Positions 47,427 through 56,179 of a DNA stretch of 64,000 nt are shown here, piece by piece. Where the stretch lies: the NCBI GenBank assembly GCA_963556145.1, contig OY744467.1, positions 2,852,001 to 2,916,000 of the forward strand. The letters are read 5' to 3'. Source of the stretch: Hygrocybe punicea. Its lineage: Eukaryota > Basidiomycota > Agaricomycetes > Agaricales > Hygrophoraceae. Numbering within the stretch: the stretch's first letter is position 1; each line of letters opens with the position of its first letter. Below the pieces are notes generated by a model. The model was not told the origin of the DNA and did not search any database. It worked only from the letters and a program-made list of their open reading frames with translations. The translations under genes and the position numbers were made by a program.

Positions 47427-47855
47427 CTACGTGCTTCTTGCTCGACGTCTTTTATACCCTTCGTCCCCCCCCGCAGCCTCTATGAGTCGTATGAGTACCG
47501 ACTCACTTTTAGTCGTCCTGTGAGTAGACGCGTCAGCCCTGCTGCGATGCCCTACGTTCGTCACTGCCGGAACTGCGATGCCGGCGCGTCCCGCAGTTAC
47601 GTGGTATCGGCTTGATGTGTCATGGGTGGGTCCGCAAGGGGACGCGTCATCTCGGCGGTCTGACTCGTTGTTGTTGTTGCCGTGTGACGTGTCGCTGCTG
47701 TGGATCGTGGGGGGTCGGAATGCCTCGAATGTTGATAGGGGGATCTCGGGGTCGATCACCCCGTGGATTCGTCGTACTCCTCGGATTATTGTCGCGAGGA
47801 GGAATACGTATACGATAACAATAGCGATAACGGCGGCAGCGATTGACAGTGTCAT
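47427..47855 (-). CDS. single-pass membrane ORF inside the 1.6-kb element
   Basis: 142 codons from an ATG. The N-terminal hydrophobic segment IAAAVIAIVIVYVFLLATII (residues about 5-24) is followed by basic RGVRR and a polar, low-complexity tail. The tail segment HGVIDPEIPLSTF is faintly like the FIDETDIRLDSI tail of the hydrophobic ORF in the other 1.6-kb element. A second minus-strand frame (48188-47859) ends four bases upstream. Coding status is unproven. Confidence 0.3.
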   Translation of the reverse strand: MTLSIAAAVIAIVIVYVFLLATIIRGVRRIHGVIDPEIPLSTFEAFRPPTIHSSDTSHGNNNNESDRRDDASPCGPTHDTSSRYHVTAGRAGIAVPAVTNVGHRSRADASTHRTTKSESVLIRLIEAAGGDEGYKRRRARST

Positions 47856-48159
47856 GATTCAGTCCTTGACAGGTGTGGGTGGTGATGGTGAGGGTGGGGT
47901 GTCTATTGTCTTTGTGTGAATGATGGGAAGAATGGTGTCATCTGATGGAAAGTGGAGTTTGAACGTCTGGTCACGTGCGGGCCTTGCTGGCGGCTGCCGG
48001 TGGATCGTTCTTGGTGATAGGGTCTCCTTGGTTGTGTATAAAGCTTGGTGGTTTCTGCGTGCTTGTCCTGCAGAAATGCGATGTGTCTCCACCCTTATCA
48101 CCAAGTCACTTTCTTCAAGGCTTCTTCGCTCTTCTCCCCAACCCCAGTTATCAAGGTTA

Positions 48160-48392
48160 ATTGTTATATGTTCCACCACCTCATACAACTCTCAGCTTCT
48201 GATCGGGATCTCTATTGGGCTCTGGGTCAGTGTTTCGCTTGCAGGAAGGTGAGGCATCGCACGGAGTGTTGCCCGCTGGTTAAGGTACACAAGGTCCTTT
48301 TGTACCAGTTACTGGCCAACCCGTATCGTGAGTGTTTTGGTTGGTGGAACATCTGGGGTCTTCTGATTGAGTCTTATTCTAGAATTGGATGA
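48160..48392 (+). pseudogene. Gag-like zinc knuckle remnant
   Basis: GQCFACRKVRHRTECCP (about 48225-48275) matches the CX2CX4HX4C knuckle of retroviral-type Gag proteins, preceded by LSASDRDLYWAL. A further plus-strand frame at 48367-48681 has a charged helical end (SLEREVERFLDDMRVQLQ). No RT or integrase is present. This supports a retroelement origin for the 47257-48866 element and a plus sense orientation. Confidence 0.4.
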
Positions 48393-49594
48393 TGCGTGGA
48401 GGTCGGAGGAGTTGTCCCCCGAGATACCGCCGCTAGTCACAGTGAGCTGGGGCTCATCGTCTGAGGATCTGAGGGATCCTCCCCCAGAGTCAGTCGGGGA
48501 CTTGACTTATCGTGAGTCTGGCTTCCCACTGCCATTCGGGGTAGCATCGAGGTTTATGGTTGTTTGTCGCGCAGCGATTGAAAGGTCTTTGGAAAGGGAG
48601 GTTGAGCGGTTCCTGGATGACATGCGCGTCCAGTTGCAAGAGTCGGGGTCGTCGGTCTCGGATGCAATTACTGTAGAATAGTGTAATCGCATCGTCTGTA
48701 CTTGTATCTGGTCTGGTGCCCCTTCCAGGGGTTTGTGAATGTAATGTCTCCCCTGCTCTGCAGGGTGTGTGAGTTGTAAGGGTTTGTCTGACAATCTGTC
48801 AAAGATCGTCATGAAAATAAGTGGTATCTGAGGAAAAATGTATGGGGGTGACGTATTTTCATGACAATGGATCTGTGCCCTGTCTCACTGGGGCTCAGCT
48901 CCAAAACCGCTCTATTTCTGCCCAGACGTAAGATACCCTCCATGTGATGTGTGAACGCTGTCCAGCTCTTGAACTCCACATGTAGCTGTGGATCAGCGTC
49001 ACGGTGTGGCCGGTATGTTCCATCCGGGATCTGATTGAAAGTGGCAATTCTAGTAGTAGGCTCGGGCTGGGTGGGATTTGCGTCAACCTCCTCTACTGCA
49101 CAACATATGGGGTTAAAGGCATGCTGGAAAAGGAGGCTAGATGACGATTCATGGTCTAGGAGGTAATTCCGGAGGGACCTCTCCAGGCCGGCAATTGCTT
49201 GAACCAGTATGGTGGAGGGGGCTAGATGTCTGCCTGGGGCACTTTGAAGGTAGGCACGCAATGAAGCCAGCATACAATTCGGTAAAGAATGATCATGGAC
49301 CATGAAAGCCAGTTGTCCTTCCTGATTTGGGGGTGGTATGCTGATGTTGTATGGGGCGGTGGATGTCGACGTCGAGATCTTGGTGAATTGATGCTCTGAG
49401 GGTAGGGGAAAGATCATGCTGGGGATGTATGTCTCCAATGTAGCCATCCCTCTTGCTATGGAGATACGTAGGTAAGTTTGCAATGCGCCCAATCTTTTTG
49501 CTTTGGTTCTTACCTACTGGCATTCCCCTCCTTATACTTGCTTTGATGAAGGGACATTCAGTTAAGTACCGGTAGCGTGGCCAAAGATTCACGT

Positions 49595-49652
49595 GGTGTC
49601 CCAAAAAGGTGCACATTTTTTCACCGTAAAACGTGCACCTTTTTGGGACACC
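49595..49652. mobile_element. 58-bp hairpin with perfect 20-bp arms
   Basis: GGTGTCCCAAAAAGGTGCAC, an 18-bp loop, then GTGCACCTTTTTGGGACACC. It stands between the divergent kinase-like gene and the hypothetical gene starting at 49674, so it could also act on their promoters. It is related to 45833-45896. Confidence 0.75.
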
Positions 49653-49673
49653 TCGCTGCAGCGCGTACTTACT

Positions 49674-51238
49674 ATGGACATTTCTCCGATGGAGCTCATG
49701 GACCTGCTTCATTTCTTTTATGAACGCACTGACAGTCTTCCACCAGGAATATTTGCAATATACCAGAAACTGGAATCATTATATTCACCAACGTTTCCGA
49801 CGTACACTACTCCTTTAGTCGCCCTTCAACCTGAAACCCTGCCGCACTTTTCTGTTGCTGCCGTGGCAGATAGGCCCTGTCTCAATACTAACCAGCAGGG
49901 ATTTGGCCATGGCACTGCTCACATCGTTGCAGATAAGGTGAGAGTTTCCATCCCTGGGACATCTGACCGTTCACATGTTCAGCTCCACTCCTTCTCACAG
50001 ACTGCTAACCTCGATACGGATGCAGCTTATTCCATTGTTGTGAGTGCTTTTGGGTGGAAGTCATTCCTTAGGCATCTGATGCTTCCCACATCCAGGTCAC
50101 TGGAGATGCTAACGCCGAAGCCATATACGATGCACCAGAAGACTCACCTGCACGGCTACCTGGCTGCTATATCAATGTAAACAGTTTGGAGCTACGCCAT
50201 TCGAACCGTATTGATAGGTGGAAAGACTCAAATCCTTATGGTGCCACCACAGCATCCGCAGCATCCGCAGTTAACCGGAACAGTGAGTGCAACCGAGGGG
50301 GTATGAAGCACCGGAAAAAGACCAAGAGCAAAGGGAAGCAGCAAAAGGGTTGGGAGGTCACAGATCAGCCGGTTCACATTTTGGGAGCTCGTGCCTCCGA
50401 GACCATCTCCAATCTATCACAAGGTGTGATCAGCAACTTGTCAAACGCATCCACATGGTCCTGGATCCAGTCCATGTGAGCTTTGGTGGCAGGTGGTGTT
50501 TGGGAGGGCGAGAACGCGGCTTTCATCACAGATTCTCTGCAGTCACTCGTCCTTCGATGCAAACATAGCCTGGAAATGGCTGCAGGGCTCGAGTTTATTA
50601 TGATGATTAATATGGTACAGTTAGCTGCGAAAACAGACTAGTGAGTCGCCCTTACTATAGGTGCTTGTATATACTCATGAGCTTCTCCAGCGTCATGCGG
50701 ACAAAAGGGCTTAAGTCTACAGGTAACGTCTTCCATCATTACATCTCAGGAATGGACGGAGGGCCATCTTTATCAACATTTCGCATGTGGGTAGGCATCG
50801 GCACAAAGTTTGCTTCGATTGCAGGTGCAGGTGAGTAGTCCCTCTGCCTATCATCAGACTCTGAAGCTGCCACCTCGCAGGATCTATCTATTGTCTAATG
50901 ATTATAGCCGCCAAAAACCAAAGGGCTGCAATTTCCCAGATGAAGTTCGACGAAATTTATGCCATATCAAATGCGCTTCGCTGGCCTGACCCAGGTAAGT
51001 AGTGGTGGATCTGCTCCTCTTTCGACTCTTTTCAGGTCTTTCATCAGATAGTGATGCGGGGAAGGATATTTGCCAACGCCTTATTCCACTCATCAACTAC
51101 CTGCACCGTAACATCCCCTTAAGACTTTCCACAATGTTCCCTCATAGTCTGCTAAATGATACCAACGTGATGGGAGACATCAATTGTTCTGACTTGGATA
51201 TGTCAGATAAATTTTTCGACAGCATCCAAAAGAAGTGA
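49674..51238 (+). CDS. hypothetical protein, multi-exon, not recognised
   Basis: The first exon opens MDISPMELMDLLHFFYERTD and contains QQGFGHGTAHIVADKVRVSI. Later coding-like blocks are INVNSLELRHSNRIDRWKDS (50.17 kb), a Lys-rich segment, RASETISNLSQGVISNLSNA (50.4 kb), and FHHYISGMDGGPSLSTFRMW with VGIGTKFASIAG (50.73-50.83 kb). KNQRAAISQMKFDEIYAISN and ICQRLIPLINYLHRNIPLRL end at a TGA at 51236-51238. GT-AG-like sites separate the blocks but I did not fix all junctions. The stop coincides with the start of a Helitron fragment, so the original 3' end may have been replaced. No known domain. Confidence 0.5.
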
Positions 51239-51239
51239 T

Positions 51240-51645
51240 GTCACTAGTGGTGTCAATGTATTAATCCAAGCTTCGCCCTTTTTCATATTCAATGCACCAG
51301 TTTTTGGGTCTACTTGTGTTGATTCAAACAAAGGTCTGGGAAATCTAGCTTTGCATTTTCCATGCTTGTTCATGCAATTGGGTCTGTCTTTTCTCTGGAC
51401 TTTCTCATTGTTAGAACTATTTCTGCCACAATTATGAACATTGGAGCGTAAAATCAAATGATCAACAGTGTTTGCAAATTTGTCCCACCATGAATTTAAC
51501 TGTTTGCAATCATTACAATTGGTGTCACTGTTCACATCATGCATAATTGTACACATAGGTGGGGGTGCTTCCGGCAGAGTCTGAGTGGGATCCTTATAAT
51601 CTTCTTGTTCAGACTTCTTATTTACCTTAGCTTTGACTTCATCCA
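51240..51645 (-). pseudogene. Helitron helicase N-terminal fragment
   Basis: The minus-strand frame contains CKQLNSWWDKFANTVDHLIL, CMNKHGKCKARFPRPLF and VDPKTGALNMKKGEAWINTL, which are typical of the helitron-like N domain of basidiomycete Rep/Helicase proteins. Only about 135 codons remain. It is cut on the left at the preceding gene's stop and on the right by Copia sequence near 51645. The Rep catalytic and helicase parts are missing. Confidence 0.8.
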
Positions 51646-53960
51646 TTGTTCTGGTCAGGAATTCACCAATGTGCACACTTTCAAGGAAATGCCAGGCGAC
51701 GGAACACAACAAGGCTTACATTAACACGATCAAAAAGAAGTTCGATCGAAACCCTAAATATTTGCGGTTCGATAATGGAAAGGAACTCGTCAACAAGGAA
51801 GTCAAGAGATGGGCAGTGGAGAAGGGAATTGTCATCGAAACAACGGCCCCTTACTCACCCTCGCAACATGGAACGGCGGAAAGATTTAATCGCACGTTAC
51901 TGGAGTTAGCCCGCGCGATGTTGATCGCTAAAAACCAGCCCGCATTCCTTTGGCCAGAAGCCATTGCACATGCAGCCTACATTCGAAACTGATCCCCCAC
52001 CAAGGCTCTAGACGGAATGACTCTGCATGAAGCCTGGACTGGCAAGAAGCCAGACGTATCGCATTTCCGCGAGTTCGGATGTGATGTTTGGGTCTTATAT
52101 CAAGGCGGAAAACAATCGAAGCTGGCACCGCGATCAGCTAAGATGAAGTTCGTAGGATTTGTGGAGTCGCAGAAGGCTATCTGATACTACGATGCCGGAA
52201 TGCGGACTGTTAAAACGTCACAAAATGTTGCATTTCACGAGGATGGGGCATTGCAGGAAGTCTGGATTGTATCTGACTTACCAGGTTTGCAATTTGAGGG
52301 GGAGCAAAGTGAATCCGACGACTCGCAAACTCCGGAACCACCGGAACCCGCAATGGAATCACCGGAACCCACCGTAACGGCACCGGAAAAGGCCATTCGC
52401 AGACCGGAAAACGAAATAACATACCCACCGAGAGCAACACAAGGAGTCGACTGCGACTACCGACAGTTAAACAACCCATGTGCACAACCAACACAACGTG
52501 AGATACGCGAACCGCTTGATGTACGGAGACCAACGGAATCATCCGCAGCGAAACAAAAGGAAAAAGTCAGCGTGGAAACAACCATAGCATATGCGTTCTT
52601 GAGCGCAATGCAACAAGATAGCAGTCTCACCGACAAGGACCCATGGGATTTAAGGGAAGCCAGGGAAGCCATAGATTGGGAGAACTGGAAGGTAGCGATG
52701 AAAGAGGAATTCAATCAGCTACAGGAAATGGGTGTTTGGAAACTCATAGACTTACCGGAGGGGTGGGAAGCCATCAGAAGCAAATGGGTTTTCCACCGGA
52801 AATGCAATGAGACAGGTGCAATCACTAGGCACAAGGCCCGGTTAGTAGCCCAGGGGTTCTCACAGAAGCCCGGAGTGGATTTCAGTGAAACCGGAACATT
52901 CGCTCCTGTGATGTGGTTCAAGATGTTACGGACATTGCTCGCGTATTCTACAGTCAAGGACTGGGATATCCAGCAGATGGATATCAAAGGTGCATACCTT
53001 AACAGATGGGTGAAGGAGGAGCTGTTCATGAAGCAGCCGGCAGAATTTGAGGACGGAACCGGACGGGTTTGCCGCCTCATACGCCCTATATATGGTCTCA
53101 GGCAAGCCGGAAACGTATGGAACACGGATTTCGATAACACAATGAAGGAATTTTGTTATACGAGATTATGGACCGACTACTGCGCGTACTACTATCAGGA
53201 AGGCGAAAACTTTTCCATTGTACTCGTATGGGTCGACGACCTCACGGCTTACGCAAACAACTGAGCGATAAATCAGCAGGTAATCAACCAGCTAAAGGAA
53301 AAATACACAGTAACGGTCATCGGAAAGCCAACGTTACTGCTCGGAATCCATATCAAACGAGGCTGCCAACAACAGAAAATCACCCTATCACAAAGCCGCT
53401 ATATCCAGAAGATCCTCACGAAGGCCGGAATGAAGGATGCCAAGCCACTATCAACCCCGATGGACCAGAATGTGATCCTACGAATAAATGAAACCGAAAC
53501 TGACGAGAACGAGCGGAAACGCACCTCGATCGAGTACGCGACACGAGTCGGAGAGCTCTTGTATGCTGCGCACGCAACAAGACCCGATATCATGTATGCA
53601 ACTGTAACTGTTGCGCAATTCACATGGAACCCGAGTCCGGAACACTGGACAGCACTTAGAAGGATATTCCACTACCTAAAGGGAACGATGGATTACAAAC
53701 TAACGTACAGTGGAAAGGACCAACGGATTACGACGGAAACCGTTCATTACGTCGATGCCGATTGGGGATCCAACCCGCACCGGAAATCCATTAGCGGATA
53801 TGTGTTCATGATCGCAGGGGGAGCCGTGGCTTGGAGCTCAAAGAAGCAAAGCACGATTGCGTTGTCAATGGCCAAAGCGGAATATGTCGCCGCTACTCAT
53901 GCCACGAAACAGCTAATCTGGCGGGTTACCTCGCCCGCTTCACGCAAAGTTCACAGCTGA
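51646..53960 (+). pseudogene. Ty1/Copia polyprotein remnant (integrase, RT, RNase H)
   Basis: The integrase end shows FDNGKELVNKEVKRW and YSPSQHGTAERFNRTLLELA (catalytic Asp and Glu contexts). A frameshift lies near 51700 and stops near 51991 and 52183. RT follows: KWVFHRKCNETGAITRHKAR, VDFSETGTFAPV, QQMDIKGAYLN, and VLVWVDDLTAYANN with the DD motif, then a stop at 53262-53264. RNase H has VHYVDADWGSNPHRKSISGY and STIALSMAKAEYVAATHATK. Gag, protease and the integrase N-terminus are absent. It is a 5'-truncated dead copy. Confidence 0.9.
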
Positions 53961-54072
53961 ACTTGGTCTATTGACCGGAGAGGAACAGGAAAGAGCAGAA
54001 CACGTAACGGAATACATGGACGATGTTTACTGCGACCTGGAATGAGTCAAAGAGTATTCGACCAAGGGGGAG

Positions 54073-54269
54073 TGTTGGGAATAGTGGCCAAATAGTCGCG
54101 GAAAGGATTAGTAATCCATATCACGCAGCATGTATTCTACTCACCACAGGAAACTTCTAGTAGATTTAGCTAGTAGTATAAAAACCCTCTCAGAGAGAGG
54201 CAAATATAATTCATTCCACACATAAATTACTTAGTGATCAACAACCACTGCAAACTATATATTCCAATA
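54073..54269 (+). mobile_element. Copia 3' LTR (right end interrupted)
   Basis: The polypurine stretch AAGGGGGAG ends just before TGTTGGGAATAG. A TATAAAAA box lies near 54175. TATTCCAATA at 54259-54269 mirrors the start. A Tc1/mariner-like element begins at 54270, so the LTR right end is displaced or lost; sequence after 56130 may hold its remainder. Confidence 0.75.
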
Positions 54270-56128
54270 CAACCGTTTTCGAAAACCTTGCTCGCGGTTT
54301 CAACTTGTGCAAATAAAATAAAATAAATCGAAAAAATCAGAAAAATACCAAAAATACTCCCAGCACTTGACAGCCGTCCTCCTCCATTCATTTCATCCTC
54401 TGTAACATTCTTTCTTGATGCAGAACCTTTTAAAAGGCCGTAATGGCCATCCACTCGTTTGGGGAAACTCCACAAACATCAGGGAAGGATTGTGATCTAG
54501 AGGGTGGAATCCGCCAAGAAGCCATCAATGCATCCACGAATCATGATGATTCTCCCTCTCAGACATCCATGAGTGATGAGGAATCACATGGAGAACAAGG
54601 TGCAATGATCTCACTGCTACATTGGCTCGTCATCCACTGACAAAGTCTTTGCAGGAGACAGACACAACCCGAGCCCAAGCCCTCTAAAAAAAGTGACCAG
54701 GCCAGTGGCAACGAGCCTGTCGTTCAAGCCATTGGACTGGCAGCGTGTTCTCCGAGCTGAGAGTAAGTACAGGAAGTGCATAAAGGCAAGGCGTGCTCTT
54801 TAACTTTAATATACTGAATCATCTGCATTTTTTCCCCCTCCGAAACATTGTGTATATAATGATAATGACTTCGAGTCCTTTTATACATATCCACAGTCTT
54901 TAAACCAGGCTTCTGCTTTCTCTGGTGTGATGGCAGCCATGCAAGCTTCTAATAGTTCAAGTTCAGGAAACTCTGCATCTTCAAATCGCTGCCAATGGCG
55001 TTCGAGATATTTTTTGACTTGAATATCAATATCAGTGCGGTGAAAATTCTCAAAACGACCAACCACACCTGTATTAAAACTCTCGTCTGTCGGATTGAGG
55101 TCCAGGGAATATGGTGGGATAAATAACAGCCGACAGCCTGTAATCAGGTTTAGTATAGATTAAATCCATTTCAATAGACTTACCAGCTGCTTCAACAGCC
55201 ACCCGAAGAGCCTCGGTCTTGTGTATGCTACAATTATCCATGACTAAGATACTTTGAGGGCGAGGATAAGGCTGCATTTGAGGTAACTGAATCAGATTGT
55301 TAGCATGCATGTTAATGCGGCACTGGCGATAACAGACCACATCATCAACGACAAAATCAAAGAACACACCACCATCAACGGAGCCAGGAATGACGTGAAT
55401 GGCTATGTAGCCTTGCGACAATGCAGGGAGAATACTCCACCGATCGCCATGTTCAAATGGTGCCTCCTCGATAGCTCGTTCCCCAGCCGGTGCACGTCCA
55501 TATTTTCGATGGAATGTCCGCCCATCCTTGCTGGATTCATCGAGAAATATAAATTGTTCTCAAGTAAAATGATGGCGTACGGTCCCGCGCCAGGCTGCTC
55601 GTGCCTCCTCATCCCTCTGAGCCACGTAACACTTTAAAACTTTATATGTCAACCCCACTCGACGAGGGTTTTGTGCAGTGCAGAAATCGAAATCGGAATG
55701 TCATGGTTGAGAGCAAGCCGTTCGGCAATCTCGTCCAGAAATAGAGAGGGTGTCTCGTTGATCAGGCCCTGTAGGTCCTCAATTACAGCGGTATTGAGAA
55801 TACGAACACGTCCCTGATGTATAGGCTGCCGAGAAATCGCTCCTGTTTTCTCCAAGTTGTCTTTCCAACGTGCCAGGCTCCATTCTGACACGCCGAGAAC
55901 CTCTGCTACAGAGGCCACCTCCCACCCTTCCAGCAGGAGTTCCAGGGCCCGATATTTCATGTCAGCGCCAATCCTGCGATAGACCATGATGAACTGAGAA
56001 GAAAGGGCCCTTCGTAAGCGAGAACTAGAGGCAGGAGGGTGAGTTTGAGGATTTTGGGTATTTTTCTTTTTATTTTATTTTATTTGCACACAAATTGAAA
56101 CCGCGAGCAAGGTTTTCGAAAACGGTTG
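54270..56128 (-). mobile_element. Tc1/mariner-like transposon with TA duplication
   Basis: The inverted terminal repeats are CAACCGTTTTCGAAAACCTTG...GGTTTCAA at the left and TTGAAACCGCGAGCAAGG...GAAAACGGTTG at the right, about 34 bp and identical. AATAAAATAAAA-type sequence follows internally on both sides. TA flanks both ends (54268-54269, 56129-56130). It contains one minus-strand transposase pseudogene. A stretch at 54440-54760 on the plus strand has no recognised gene. Confidence 0.9.
54881..55987 (-). pseudogene. Tc1/mariner-type transposase
   Basis: The minus-strand start at 55987 gives MVYRRIGADMKYRALELLLE and VASVAEVLGVSEWSLARWKD (helix-turn-helix), then a frame change near 55650 after LHKTLVEWG. 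The next block ends VRHHFT and a TGA (about 55565), followed by EQFIFLDESSKDGRTFHRKY (first Asp). SILVMDNCSIHKTEALR carries the second Asp. After an intron-like break near 55140-55180, PYSLDLNPTDESF holds the third acidic position (NPTDE where relatives have NPIEE). It ends KAEAWFKDCGYV at 54881. The stop and frameshift make it inactive, while the perfect terminal repeats suggest recent mobility. Confidence 0.85.
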
Positions 56129-56179
56129 TAGTATTTATTTGTAAAACGGTTGTACAATTGTAATATTCTGTTCGCACTC

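Larger units (their letters stand above)
47257..48866. mobile_element. 1.6-kb LTR-type element with ATGGA target duplication
   Basis: It starts TGTCACGACT and ends TTTTCATGACA, giving TG...CA ends with a TGTCA/TGACA inverted tip. ATGGA at 47252-47256 is repeated at 48867-48871. Its length of 1610 bp is within five bases of the element at 17071-18685. No internal repeat of the start is seen. It carries a plus-strand zinc-knuckle-like motif and minus-strand ORFs, listed separately. Confidence 0.85.
46002..49447 (-). pseudogene. protein-kinase-like gene disrupted by a 1.6-kb insertion
   Basis: Coding parts on the minus strand: 49447-48867, then (after the inserted element and one copy of ATGGA) 47251-47242, 47189-46851, 46778-46252 and 46200-46002. 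Together they make 1656 nt, 551 residues, with no stop. The N-terminal part contains HVEFKSWTAFTHHMEGILRL and, across the insertion site, GHRSIIFK, a region that precedes the kinase fold in many mushroom kinase-like proteins. The kinase part shows LDRGSVGNVFRGQF (glycine loop), VRKVAIDTQ (Lys), HQAGVSHLDLRPDNVVLS (catalytic loop, HLDLRPDN) and VQVLDFSHA (DFS in place of DFG). Intron 46779-46850 has a weak GTCTGA donor. The insertion alone inactivates it. Substrate unknown. Confidence 0.75.

Noticed and set aside
49293..49712. 139-codon minus-strand frame through the hairpin at 49595
   Set aside because: It runs antisense through the palindromic mini-element and out of frame with the kinase-like protein.
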